DNA of 64,000 nt, from contig NZ_LAYZ01000001.1 in assembly GCF_000986795.1 (NCBI RefSeq), positions 643,364 through 707,363 of the forward strand, given 5' to 3'. Positions 43,572 through 51,805 of the stretch are shown piece by piece; position 1 is the first letter of the stretch; every line of letters begins with the position of its first letter. A program made the position numbers and the translations under genes. The notes beneath the pieces were generated by a model that saw only the letters and a list, made by a program, of their open reading frames with translations, ran no database searches and was not told where the DNA came from. Source of the DNA: Salinicoccus sediminis. Its GTDB lineage: Bacteria; Bacillota; Bacilli; Staphylococcales; Salinicoccaceae.

Positions 43572-44960
43572 TTAATCTCTGGATTGAATCATGTCTTCCG
43601 GTTTGATCCACTCATCAAACTGTTCTTCAGTCAGCAGCCCGGATTCGATTGCAGATTCTTTCAATGTAAGTCCTTTTTCGTGTGCATTCTTGGCGATTTT
43701 GGCTGCATTCTCATAGCCGATATGCGGGTTGAGTGCTGTAACGAGCATGAGTGAATTTTTCAGGAAGCGCCCGATATTCTCCTCGATCGGCTCGATGCCG
43801 ACAGCACACTTGTCATTGAATGTCTGCATGCCGTCTGCGAGCAGGTAGATGGACTGGAGTGTATTATAGAAGATTACAGGTTTGAATACATTCAGTTCAA
43901 AATTGCCCTGGGAGGCAGCAAAACCGACTGATGCATCATTGCCGAACACCTGTGTTGCAACCATTGTCAGCATTTCGGACTGTGTCGGATTGACTTTTCC
44001 CGGCATGATTGACGAACCCGGCTCATTTGCAGGGATCTCAATTTCCGCAATACCTGCTCTTGGGCCTGAGGACAGCCATCTGACGTCATTCGCAATCTTC
44101 ATCAAGTCTGCGGCCAGCGCCTTCAGTGCACCGTGGAGATAGACGACTTCATCATGTGCAGTGAGCGCATGGAACTTGTTCGGTGAAGAGACGAATTCAT
44201 ATCCCGTCTGGCCGGAAATCTCTTTGGCAACCCTGTCACCGAATTCCGGATGCGCGTTGATGCCCGTGCCTACAGCTGTGCCGCCGATTGCCAGGTTCTT
44301 AAGCTGCTCTTTTGACTCGCCGATCAGCGTCTCACATTTTTCAAGCATATATCTCCAGCCGCTGATTTCCTGTCCGAGTGTGAGCGGTGTAGCGTCCTGA
44401 AGGTGGGTTCTTCCGATTTTGATGATATTTTGGAACTCATCCTCTTTTTTCTGGAATGTTCCCTTGAGGTTCTCAAGTGCCGGAACCAGCTGCTCTTCGA
44501 CAGACTGATAGAGGGCGACATGCATTGCTGTAGGATAGGTATCATTCGAACTCTGGGACTTATTTACATCATCATTCGGGTGGACCTTCTCATCAATCCC
44601 TTTTTCAGACAGGTACTCGTTTGCCACATAGCTGACCACTTCATTGACGTTCATGTTGCTCTGGGTACCGCTGCCCGTCTGCCACACTACGAGCGGGAAG
44701 TGCTCATCCAGTTCACGTGCAATGACTCTGTCACATGCATGGACGATCGCATCTTTTTTATCACCTGAAAGTTTTCCCAATTCATTGTTCGCTACCGCTG
44801 CAGCTTTTTTCAGATGTGCGAAAGCTACAATGACCTCCATGGGCATCTTCTCTTTGCCCACCGGAAAGTTCTGTCTGCTCCGCTCTGTCTGTGCAGCCCA
44901 GTATTTTTCACTCGGCACCTTGATTTCACCGATAGTATCTTTTTCTATTCTGTATGCCAA
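43572..44960 (-). CDS. fumC: Fumarase class II
   Basis: Citric-acid-cycle hydratase of 462 residues, iron-independent. Motifs: [52 protein letters not shown] and the signature [13 protein letters not shown]. The start is a TTG (44960) with AGGAGG 8 bases upstream. That ribosome site lies in the right arm of a terminator-like hairpin, so expression may be limited by RNA structure. It heads fumC-ppx-ppk. Confidence 0.94.
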   Translation of the reverse strand: MAYRIEKDTIGEIKVPSEKYWAAQTERSRQNFPVGKEKMPMEVIVAFAHLKKAAAVANNELGKLSGDKKDAIVHACDRVIARELDEHFPLVVWQTGSGTQSNMNVNEVVSYVANEYLSEKGIDEKVHPNDDVNKSQSSNDTYPTAMHVALYQSVEEQLVPALENLKGTFQKKEDEFQNIIKIGRTHLQDATPLTLGQEISGWRYMLEKCETLIGESKEQLKNLAIGGTAVGTGINAHPEFGDRVAKEISGQTGYEFVSSPNKFHALTAHDEVVYLHGALKALAADLMKIANDVRWLSSGPRAGIAEIEIPANEPGSSIMPGKVNPTQSEMLTMVATQVFGNDASVGFAASQGNFELNVFKPVIFYNTLQSIYLLADGMQTFNDKCAVGIEPIEENIGRFLKNSLMLVTALNPHIGYENAAKIAKNAHEKGLTLKESAIESGLLTEEQFDEWIKPEDMIQSRD

Positions 44961-44968
44961 TTAAAAAA

Positions 44969-45019
44969 CCTCCTGAAAAATTAGTATTCATTGAATATTT
45001 TATACTAATTTCCAGGAGG
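44969..45019 (-). promoter_or_regulatory. Hairpin that includes the fumC ribosome binding site
   Basis: Minus strand: CCTCCTGG AAATTAGTAT ... ATACTAATTT TTCAGGAGG followed by TTTTTT and the fumC TTG. The right arm holds the SD sequence AGGAGG, the left arm its complement. The form is that of an intrinsic terminator for the upstream small gene, but with the SD inside, so it could also act as a translation switch. Confidence 0.6.
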
Positions 45020-45028
45020 ATTCATCTG

Positions 45029-45223
45029 TTATTGTTGTTTTTCATTTTCCTTTGGGTCCATACCGTGCGACTCATCATCTGATGAATCAACCGGATAGTC
45101 CTCATTTTGGGAGATCTGTTCCATCTCTTTACCGAGTGCCCTGACATCTTCCATATCTTCAGTCATCTCGTTCTCTTCCGGCTCGACGTCTTTCCTGTAG
45201 TCAAAATCCTTTTCCTTTTTCAA
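45029..45223 (-). CDS. Small acidic protein of unknown function
   Basis: Protein of 64 residues, very rich in Glu, Asp and Met, e.g. DVEPEENEMTEDMEDVRAL. No domain recognised; it is likely to be disordered. The TTG at 45223 is preceded by GGTGG at 5 bases; a GTG at 45232 directly abuts the purine run and is less likely. It follows the NagB-like gene by 14 bases in the same direction and is probably co-transcribed with it. Confidence 0.6.
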   Translation of the reverse strand: MKKEKDFDYRKDVEPEENEMTEDMEDVRALGKEMEQISQNEDYPVDSSDDESHGMDPKENEKQQ

Positions 45224-45237
45224 TCCTTCCACCTTCT

Positions 45238-45831
45238 TTAAGCAAATTCCGACGTGTAATAGCCTACGATATCCTGATCCAGTTCAGATGCGGCTTCCTC
45301 ATCAAGCACCACGGTCACCATGCGGTGCTGCTTGATGCTGCCGAAGGCATCCCCGCCATTTTCCTTTGCGTTGTACAGCTCCCTGACCGCCTTCGCCTTA
45401 TCCTTCCCTGATGCGACAAGTATCATTTCCCTCGCATCGAATAAAGCATCGTTGCTTCCGGAATCACCGTATCCTACACGGCCGTCCTGATCAATTGTAA
45501 GGAATGCAAGGTTCACCCGCTTTTTGTTGTCCAGCACATCATTAAGTGCCTCCGCTGTGCCATCGGTTCTCAGCTGGCTGTCCGGTATATCCAGTTTGCT
45601 GAATACATCGGCATCCCCCCCTTTGCCGACACCGACAAGATATACCTGGGAAAAATCAGCCGGATGCTGCTTCGCCTCCCCGACAAATTTCTCATATGTC
45701 CATGCAAGGTCTTCATCCAGCTGCAGAGCCATGATGCTGGTCGGATTGTTATGGACCTGTTTTCTTAGAATATCAGCAGCATATATGCTGAGCAGTTCGT
45801 TGTCTTTGTAGATTTTGAAATTCATAGCCAT
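45238..45831 (-). CDS. NagB/6-phosphogluconolactonase-like isomerase family protein
   Basis: Protein of 197 residues of the glucosamine-6-phosphate isomerase superfamily. It starts MAMNFKIYKDNELLSIYAAD and has VGVGKGGDADVF and YGDSGSNDALF in places where the family binds the sugar phosphate. Catalytic residues of true NagB are not clearly kept, so it may act on another sugar phosphate. The ATG at 45831 has AGGAGG 8 bases upstream; a longer frame from 45933 has no ribosome site. Staphylococci have a similar short homologue, as I recall. Confidence 0.75.
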   Translation of the reverse strand: MAMNFKIYKDNELLSIYAADILRKQVHNNPTSIMALQLDEDLAWTYEKFVGEAKQHPADFSQVYLVGVGKGGDADVFSKLDIPDSQLRTDGTAEALNDVLDNKKRVNLAFLTIDQDGRVGYGDSGSNDALFDAREMILVASGKDKAKAVRELYNAKENGGDAFGSIKQHRMVTVVLDEEAASELDQDIVGYYTSEFA

Positions 45832-45979
45832 GATGATTCCTCCTAGTTTCTTCACTGTCAGTCCTATTGTACCCTTATCGATACAGTTTCTAACAATAAA
45901 ATTTATCCGTATACGGCTTTTTTCCTGCCGCACTTTAGTTTATAATAGACATATGTATTTAACACAGGAGGCCAATAAT

Positions 45980-46093
45980 ATGAAAGCATTTCTTATACTT
46001 ATGGTTTGTATCTCCTTTATGACCGCTATCATGACAGCATGCCGCGAGTCTGAGTGGGGTTATAAGGATAACGGGGAAGAGAAACTCAACTGA
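45980..46093 (+). CDS. Tiny predicted lipoprotein/membrane peptide
   Basis: Peptide of 37 residues starting MKAFLILMVCISFMTAIMTACRE: a hydrophobic segment (3-19) ending in a lipobox-like MTAC with Cys21, then a charged tail ESEWGYKDNGEE. AGGAGG lies 8 bases before the ATG and a strong terminator follows at once, with a TATAAT at 45941-45946, so a dedicated transcription unit is likely. Function unknown. An alternative is a toxin-like or regulatory membrane peptide. Confidence 0.65.
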   Translation: MKAFLILMVCISFMTAIMTACRESEWGYKDNGEEKLN

Positions 46094-46102
46094 TTCCTAT
46101 GG

Positions 46103-46137
46103 AAAGAAGTCATGCATATTCTGCATGACTTCTTTTT
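46103..46137 (+). terminator. Terminator of the small lipoprotein gene
   Basis: AAAGAAGTCATGCA / TGCATGACTTCTTT with TATTC loop and seven T. Confidence 0.9.
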
Positions 46138-46875
46138 TTACTGTCCTAAAAATCCCTGTCCTTTGATGACTGCGTCCACATCAAGCCTCTGTTTCTTCGA
46201 CAGCATGCCGATGACCTGGTCGCTCCACGCATCATCCCGCCTGCCGTCGCTCCGCTCTTTGTAGTATTCACTTATCTCCTTGTCATACGCGTCAATACTG
46301 CCTTTCACATCCTCGACAGGTTTATACTCATTTTCATGATATATGACATCAAACGGCAGTCTTTCCTTCCGGCTGCCCGCGTGATCCGGTTTGCCCACGA
46401 CCATGCCGAACAACGGTATCACGCCTTTTGGCAATTCAAGTATTTCGATCACTTTGGCCATATCGTTCCTGAGTGAGCCGATGTAGCACATGCCAAGCCC
46501 CATGCTCTCCGCCGCCACCGCAAGATTCTGTGCCGCAAGCGCCGCATCGACTGTGCCGACAATCAGCTGTTCCGTCTTGTCATATGCAATCGGCGTCCCT
46601 TTATCTTTCGACAGTTCATAGTGCCGGTGATAGTCTGCGAGAAAGACGAACAGATGGCCGTTATTTTCAACATAGCTCTGCGTGCTTATTTCACTCAGTG
46701 CCTTTTTCTTGGCAGAATCCGTCACTCCCATGATCGTATAGGCCTGTACATAGCTTGATGTACTCGCACTCTGTGCTGCTTCCACCAATTCCCTGACAGT
46801 CTCACCGTCCAGTCTTTCATCTTTGAACTTTCTGATCGAGCGGTGGTTTTTCAGAATATCAACAGTTTCGTTCAT
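46138..46875 (-). CDS. NADPH-dependent FMN nitroreductase (NfsA/Frp type)
   Basis: Flavoprotein oxidoreductase of 245 residues. NILKNHRSIRKFKDE-type N-terminus, STSSYVQAYTIMGV, GTVDAALAAQNLAVAAESMG then GLGMCYIG and PLFGMVVGKPDH are the nitroreductase motifs. Reduces nitro compounds, quinones or flavins. The start ATG at 46875 has AGGAGG 9 bases upstream; the ATG at 46881 is only 3 bases from it. In Staphylococcus aureus a related gene (frp) belongs to the QsrR regulon; here the gene is not next to the regulator. Confidence 0.88.
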   Translation of the reverse strand: MNETVDILKNHRSIRKFKDERLDGETVRELVEAAQSASTSSYVQAYTIMGVTDSAKKKALSEISTQSYVENNGHLFVFLADYHRHYELSKDKGTPIAYDKTEQLIVGTVDAALAAQNLAVAAESMGLGMCYIGSLRNDMAKVIEILELPKGVIPLFGMVVGKPDHAGSRKERLPFDVIYHENEYKPVEDVKGSIDAYDKEISEYYKERSDGRRDDAWSDQVIGMLSKKQRLDVDAVIKGQGFLGQ

Positions 46876-46888
46876 CTTCATGCTCCTC

Positions 46889-47359
46889 CTAATGTAGTCC
46901 CGGGTACCCCTGCTGCCTCAATGCCTCATACAGAAGTATCGCCGCAGTATTGGAAAGGTTCAATGATCTTATCTTATCATTCATCGGAATCCTTAGCGCA
47001 TTATCTGCATAGCTTTCCATGATCCATTCAGGAAGCCCGGATGTTTCGCGTCCGAATATGAAGTAATGTGCTTTGTTTGTATTGCTGAAATCCGCATCTG
47101 AATGGAGTTTCCCTCCAAATTTTGTCAGAAGATAATAAATGCCTTCCGTCTTCTCAAAAAACTGTTCAGCCGAATCGTAATATCTGATATCCATATGATT
47201 CCAGTAATCGAGCCCCGCCCGCTTCAGCATTTTGTCATCTGTCGAAAATCCCAGCGGGCGGATCAGATGCAGGGTCGTGTCCGTCCCGGCACATGTCCTG
47301 CCAATATTGCCCGTATTCGCCGGAATTTCCGGCTGATAGAGTACAATGTGATTTGCCAT
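46889..47359 (-). CDS. trmL: tRNA (cytidine/uridine-34 2'-O) methyltransferase TrmL
   Basis: SPOUT methyltransferase of 156 residues that methylates the wobble position of tRNA-Leu. IPANTGNIGRTCAGTDT, LIRPLGF, FGRETSGLPEW and LNLSNTAAILLYEALRQ correspond to the family motifs, including the knot region. Full length for the family. 12 bases downstream of queG, so wobble modification enzymes are co-transcribed. TAGGAG precedes the ATG. Confidence 0.92.
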   Translation of the reverse strand: MANHIVLYQPEIPANTGNIGRTCAGTDTTLHLIRPLGFSTDDKMLKRAGLDYWNHMDIRYYDSAEQFFEKTEGIYYLLTKFGGKLHSDADFSNTNKAHYFIFGRETSGLPEWIMESYADNALRIPMNDKIRSLNLSNTAAILLYEALRQQGYPGLH

Positions 47360-47371
47360 ATCTATTCGCTC

Positions 47372-48502
47372 CTAAACTGCTTCCTGGATGCCATTCAGCA
47401 TCTCTTCTTTCACTTGCCCGTCCGTTTCGATCTGAAATCTCTCATTAATATATTCAAGCGCATCATTACCCATGATGCGCCCGATGGCCCAATATGCCGT
47501 CCCTTTGATCACAGGGCGCTGATCGTTCTCAGCCACGCGCTTCAGAACCTCCACCGATTCCTTTTCTTTAAAATGGGCGAGCGCGATAATCGCATTTCTC
47601 TGGATCGGTTTCTTGCCTCGCCACACACCGGCCAGATGACCGTATGTTTCCTTGAAATCCCGGTTGGAGATCTCCAGAAGCCCTGTAAGTTCCGGCTTCA
47701 GTATTTCCGGCTCCAGCACGATATCCTCGTGATGGTCGGTGTTTATGCCTTTGTTCCTCGGGCATACCTGCTGGCAGGTATCACAGCCATAGAGCCGGTT
47801 TCCGATCTTGCCGCGGTATTCCTCAGGGAGGAAGCCTTTGGTCTGTGTCAGAAACGAGATGCATTTCTGTGAATCGAGCTGACCCGTACCCGTAAGCGCA
47901 CCAGTGGGACAGCGGTCTACACAAAGGTTGCAGTCACCGCACGAATCGATCAGTTCCTCATCCGGCGGAAACGGATAACTGGTGATCATTTCACCCAGAT
48001 AGGAGTAGGTGCCGAGTTTCGGATTGATCATAAAACCGTTTTTGCCGATGTAACCGAGACCGCTTCTCCTGGCCACTTCCCTGTCGCTCAGCACGCCTGT
48101 ATCCACCATGGATCTTGTTTTGACATCCGGGTCGAGCGACTTGATATACTCCTCGAGTTTTTCCAGCCTGTTATTTAAAAGCGTATGATAGTCCATCCCC
48201 CATGATGCACGGGCGAAAAGACCCCGCCTTTCCCCTTTCCTGCTCTTCGGTGCATCGGGAAGCCTGTTGGGATAGCCGACCGCTATGGAAATAATACTTT
48301 TGGCAGATCCTAGACTCCTCCGTGGTTCCGTCCGCTCCCCGACTGAACCTTTTTCAAAACCTGATGCATATCCCCTTTTATGATAATCGATCAGTTTTTC
48401 TTTGAATTCCAGAAATGGCTCGGCATGGGTGAATCCAATCTCATCTATGCCGATTGAACGGGCGTAATCTATCACTTTTTGTTTGAATTCACTGCGTTCC
48501 AT
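47372..48502 (-). CDS. queG: Epoxyqueuosine reductase QueG
   Basis: Last enzyme of queuosine synthesis, 376 residues, with cobalamin and two 4Fe-4S clusters. Ferredoxin motifs CGDCNLCVDRCPTGAL and CDTCQQVCPRNKG supply eight Cys. The N-terminal part reads GIDEIGFTHAEPF; the C-terminal HEAT-like repeats (ALAHFKEKESVEVLKRVAEN) bind tRNA. AAGGAGG precedes the ATG. Followed by trmL. It implies queuosine in the tRNAs with GUN anticodons, four of which (Asp, Asn, His, Tyr) are encoded in this window. Confidence 0.93.
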   Translation of the reverse strand: MERSEFKQKVIDYARSIGIDEIGFTHAEPFLEFKEKLIDYHKRGYASGFEKGSVGERTEPRRSLGSAKSIISIAVGYPNRLPDAPKSRKGERRGLFARASWGMDYHTLLNNRLEKLEEYIKSLDPDVKTRSMVDTGVLSDREVARRSGLGYIGKNGFMINPKLGTYSYLGEMITSYPFPPDEELIDSCGDCNLCVDRCPTGALTGTGQLDSQKCISFLTQTKGFLPEEYRGKIGNRLYGCDTCQQVCPRNKGINTDHHEDIVLEPEILKPELTGLLEISNRDFKETYGHLAGVWRGKKPIQRNAIIALAHFKEKESVEVLKRVAENDQRPVIKGTAYWAIGRIMGNDALEYINERFQIETDGQVKEEMLNGIQEAV

Positions 48503-48624
48503 GTAAGCACCTCCTTTTTTAATATATTGAAATTTCCCGTTTTTTCATTTATCATTGGAATTGACTATTAAACGAAATGGGGGAACTGCAGGCCGATGAA
48601 GTAATTATCTTTTTTCCACTGTAA

Positions 48625-48653
48625 TTGACGTGACGTATGCGCAAGTCTATTTA
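48625..48653 (+). promoter_or_regulatory. Promoter of the ABC-F leader
   Basis: -35 TTGACG (48625-48630), -10 TATTTA (48648-48653), spacing 17. TGCGCA occurs on both sides of the -10 (48638-48643 and 48657-48662), perhaps an operator. Confidence 0.6.
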
Positions 48654-48690
48654 TCGTGCGCAAAAATCATGTTGGAAAAGGGATAATTGA

Positions 48691-48711
48691 ATGAGTCTGG
48701 CTGCAATATGA
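48691..48711 (+). CDS. Leader peptide MSLAAI upstream of the ABC-F gene
   Basis: A six-codon open frame ATG-AGT-CTG-GCT-GCA-ATA-TGA with AAGGGA about 8 bases upstream, 38 bases after the -10. It is followed by the hairpin that covers the ABC-F ribosome site. Leader peptides of this kind regulate vga, msr and erm genes by antibiotic-dependent ribosome stalling, and this is the inferred role. Confidence 0.6.
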   Translation: MSLAAI

Positions 48712-48768
48712 GCGATGTTCACCTAATATGGACAAGCGCATCTTCCATCGTTATATTATACAGCCCGG

Positions 48769-48806
48769 CTCCCTTTTCTGACAAACAGAATCGAGGAGAT
48801 TTTTTT
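48769..48806 (+). promoter_or_regulatory. Attenuator / SD-sequestering hairpin of the ABC-F gene
   Basis: CTCC (48769-48772) pairs with GGAG (48795-48798), the SD of the ABC-F gene; an inner stem TTCTG/CAGAA closes around ACAAA. Seven T follow, directly before the ATG. The structure can serve both as an intrinsic terminator and as an SD mask. A competing pairing CGATG (48713-48717) with CATCG (48746-48750) lies between leader and hairpin. Confidence 0.6.
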
Positions 48807-50315
48807 ATGTTGGATATAAATGACGCCAGGATTGAAGTACAGGGTGAAACCCTGCTCACCATCGACCGGTTGAGAGTACAATCAGCAAAAACCATTGCAC
48901 TGATTGGCAGGAACGGCAGCGGCAAGACGACACTGTTCAACTATATATATGATAACAGGGACAGAATTGCAGGCAGCAACAGCATAAAACTGGTTCCACA
49001 GATCAAAGCGAAAGACACCAGAAAAAGCGGCGGTGAAAACACAAAATCGTATCTGCAGGAAGCGATGAAAGTGAATGCCCGCATCATGCTGCTGGATGAA
49101 CCCACCACCCACCTGGATGAAGGAAATATCCGCTGGCTCGCCGCGAAACTCAAGAGATGGCCGGGCATCAAAATCATCATCTCCCATGACCGGGATTTTA
49201 TAAACCGGGTGGCGGATGAAGTGTGGGCAATCGAAGAGCATACGGTAAAGGTGTATCCGGGAAACTATGATAAGTACCGTGAAATCAGGGATCACGAATT
49301 GAAAAGGCAGCATGATGAATATGAAAAGTATACCGCAGAGAAGAAACATCTGGAAAATGCAGCTGCCCAAAAGACAGGCAGGGCCCAGGCCGTAAACAAA
49401 CCTAAAAACAAGCATGATTCGGATTTCAGGCAGACCGGAGCGAAACCATACTACAACAAGAAAAAGAAGAAGATGGAGCAGGTCGCGGCAAGCATCCGGA
49501 CAAGGATCGACCAGCTTGAAGTCAAAGAAAAGCCGTATGAAGAGAAACCCATCCGTTTCCATACACAGCATATCGAAGACCTGGGCAGCCGGATTATCAT
49601 CAAACTCGAAGATGACGATATAGCCATAGAGGAAAAAGCGCTTATAAAGAGCGCAAGGCTTTTTATACGTGGAGGGGAACATGTCGCCTTCACAGGAGCC
49701 AACGGGTCGGGCAAGACGACTCTATTCAACCACATCCAGCAGAAATATGATGACGCCCCTTTCAACATCGGCTATTTCAATCAGCAGCTGGAATCACTGT
49801 ATAATGATAAAACGGTCATTGAAAACATCATGGAGACAAGCATTTACAACGAAACGGCGGTCAGGACCGCCCTGGCAAGGCTTGCCATCGTCAAAGATGA
49901 AGTATATAAGCCCGTTTCTGTCACAAGCGGGGGTGAGCGGGTCAAAATCCAACTGATAAAGATACTCATGTCGGATGCCGCAGTCCTCCTCCTTGATGAA
50001 CCGACCAACTTCCTGGACATCCATACAATCGAAGCCCTGGAAGGTATGATCAGGGATTTTCCGGGCACCGTACTGCTTGCGAGCCACGACAGGATGTTCA
50101 GGGAAAACACTACGGAGAAGTCCTACACCATCAAAAATAAAAAACTGACTGAGGAAATCAGCATCAGGGAACATGATGAGACGGAGGAGGAACTGATGGT
50201 TATAGAAACCAGAATTACGGAAGTATTAAGCAGGATGGCTGAAGGTTCCGATGAAACATTGGATGCGGAATTCCAGCAACTTCTGCGCAGAAAAAAAGCA
50301 ATCATGGACAGATAG
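48807..50315 (+). CDS. ABC-F protein of the Vga-like antibiotic-resistance type
   Basis: Tandem ATPase without membrane segments, 502 residues, that would act on the ribosome to displace bound drugs. First Walker A GRNGSGKTT (about 32), then a short helical part; signature TRKSGGENT; Walker B MLLDEPTTHLD. A charged linker (residues 160-240, rich in Lys) joins to the second half: Walker A GANGSGKTT, TSGGERVK and LLLDEPTNFLDIHT. The short first domain and SGGE signatures resemble Vga/Lsa proteins that protect from lincosamides, streptogramin A and pleuromutilins. Start ATG 48807 has GAGGAG upstream; the longer frame from 48687 runs through the leader. Resistance is inferred, not shown. Confidence 0.82.
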   Translation: MLDINDARIEVQGETLLTIDRLRVQSAKTIALIGRNGSGKTTLFNYIYDNRDRIAGSNSIKLVPQIKAKDTRKSGGENTKSYLQEAMKVNARIMLLDEPTTHLDEGNIRWLAAKLKRWPGIKIIISHDRDFINRVADEVWAIEEHTVKVYPGNYDKYREIRDHELKRQHDEYEKYTAEKKHLENAAAQKTGRAQAVNKPKNKHDSDFRQTGAKPYYNKKKKKMEQVAASIRTRIDQLEVKEKPYEEKPIRFHTQHIEDLGSRIIIKLEDDDIAIEEKALIKSARLFIRGGEHVAFTGANGSGKTTLFNHIQQKYDDAPFNIGYFNQQLESLYNDKTVIENIMETSIYNETAVRTALARLAIVKDEVYKPVSVTSGGERVKIQLIKILMSDAAVLLLDEPTNFLDIHTIEALEGMIRDFPGTVLLASHDRMFRENTTEKSYTIKNKKLTEEISIREHDETEEELMVIETRITEVLSRMAEGSDETLDAEFQQLLRRKKAIMDR

Positions 50316-50318
50316 ATC

Positions 50319-50356
50319 AAAAGACCAGTTGCCGTGAACAATCGGTACTGGTCTTT
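50319..50356. terminator. Terminator between the ABC-F and ROK genes
   Basis: AAAGACCAGT / ACTGGTCTTT with an 18-base loop, TTGTTC on the right side. Confidence 0.7.
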
Positions 50357-50359
50357 GTT

Positions 50360-51223
50360 CTATGATCCTGTGATATCTTTGGCGAGCCCGGCTGCACCGA
50401 TGACACCCTGGTCATCATCCAGTTTCGGCGGAGTGATATATGACTCAAGGTCTTCTATTGTAATATAGTCATTCAAAATCCTTTGGAATTCCTTTCTGAT
50501 CATCGGATACAAATGAGACTGTTTCATTACTCCGCCTCCGATGATGATGCGCTCCGGGCATAGTACCAATGTATAGTTCACCAGTGCCTGGGCGATATAA
50601 TGGGCAACACTCGCCCATACCGGATCGTCCACACTGATGTCTGCCCCGCTGATGCCGGCACGTTTTTCGATTGCAGGACCGGAGACGAGCCCTTCAAGAC
50701 AATCACCGTGGTAAAGGCAGACGCCCTCGAAGCTGTCATCAACCATCCTGCTGACTTTGATATGCCCCATTTCAGGATGGGTAAGACCTTTGAATACCTG
50801 GTCCTCCTTTACGAATCCGGCACCGACTCCTGTACCGACAGTGATGTACACGGCGGAATCAACATCCCTGCCCGCTCCGAAGCGGAATTCCCCGAGACAG
50901 GCGGCATTCACGTCTGTATCCACAGCAACCGGTACGCCGAGCATCCGCTTCAGTTCATCGCGCAGCGGAAAATCCTTCCATGCTGTTTTAGGGGTGTTCT
51001 TTATCGTCCCGTAAGTTTCGCTTCTGTCATTCAGATCGATGGGGCCGAAGGCCCCGACACCGAGCGCGTCAATCGGATGCTTCCTGAAAAAATCAGCAGC
51101 TTCCGCCAACGTCTCTTCCGGTCCCCTGGTTCTGATTACACATCTGTCTTTCGTTTCATTGAATTCATCCAACACAGAACAGACAAACTTGGTTCCGCCT
51201 GCCTCTATGGCACCTATCAGCAT
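50360..51223 (-). CDS. ROK-family sugar kinase (fructokinase-like)
   Basis: Kinase of 287 residues. ATP-site motif GAIEAGGTKFVC at the N-terminus, VDTDVNAACLGEFRFG, YITVGTGVGAG and a zinc-binding part HPEMGHIKVSRMV...CLYHGDCLEG (His, Cys, His, Cys spacing). Resembles Bacillus GmuE/ScrK-type fructokinases. ATG 51223 has GGGAG upstream; the frame from 51241 starts ahead of it. No sugar transporter lies beside it, so the substrate is unknown. Confidence 0.85.
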   Translation of the reverse strand: MLIGAIEAGGTKFVCSVLDEFNETKDRCVIRTRGPEETLAEAADFFRKHPIDALGVGAFGPIDLNDRSETYGTIKNTPKTAWKDFPLRDELKRMLGVPVAVDTDVNAACLGEFRFGAGRDVDSAVYITVGTGVGAGFVKEDQVFKGLTHPEMGHIKVSRMVDDSFEGVCLYHGDCLEGLVSGPAIEKRAGISGADISVDDPVWASVAHYIAQALVNYTLVLCPERIIIGGGVMKQSHLYPMIRKEFQRILNDYITIEDLESYITPPKLDDDQGVIGAAGLAKDITGS

Positions 51224-51327
51224 TTGAGACACTCCCGACATTTGTTAGTATGTTTTTATAATACAGGACCGGAAACTGACTTAACAGTCCCGGCCCTGTA
51301 CGTGATATCTATATGAGCACGCCCCGC

Positions 51328-51681
51328 TCAGGCGTATTCGTTCATTGCTCTTTGAATGCGTTTAGGAATCATGCATACCGCAGCTTTCATATCTTCGGGC
51401 CGGAATGTCTTATCGATGCATTCCTCCCAGAATTTGAGGTGTGTCTCATCGATTGGCGGATCATCTTCATCCAGTTCTTTGCCGGCTTCATCCTGCACAC
51501 TGTACCAATACAGGTATTCATGCTCTCCTTTTTTTTCACGGAAGATAGTCTCAACGAACATTTTTTCTCCTTCCAGAGTGACAAGAACATCATCCATATG
51601 CTCCTGCATATATTCAATCCATTCGTCCACACGTTCACTTTTATTTTCTTTTATCCTGAATTTGGTCAGTTCCACTTTCAT
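51328..51681 (-). CDS. Conserved small protein, DUF6176-like
   Basis: Protein of 117 residues. It starts MKVELTKFRIKENKSERVDE, then WIEYMQEHMDDVLVTLEGEK, EYLYWYSVQDEAG and HLKFWEECIDK. The alternating pattern of beta strand, amphipathic helix and YLYWYSV strand looks like a ferredoxin-like dimeric alpha-beta fold. Family name from memory and uncertain. No operon partner. Confidence 0.6.
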   Translation of the reverse strand: MKVELTKFRIKENKSERVDEWIEYMQEHMDDVLVTLEGEKMFVETIFREKKGEHEYLYWYSVQDEAGKELDEDDPPIDETHLKFWEECIDKTFRPEDMKAAVCMIPKRIQRAMNEYA

Positions 51682-51805
51682 TTAAGACTTCCCCCTATAC
51701 CGGTTATTATAGCAACTATATGTCAGTTCATTTATTGTCTATTTGAAACACTATAATAATCTACACCATAAACACGAAAATTTAAAGCCCTTTTTTAAAG
51801 TTTTT

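Noticed and set aside
48687..48806. ABC-F translation from 48687
   Set aside because: The extra 40 residues have no family resemblance, and the region holds the leader peptide and hairpin; the ATG at 48807 has a proper ribosome site.
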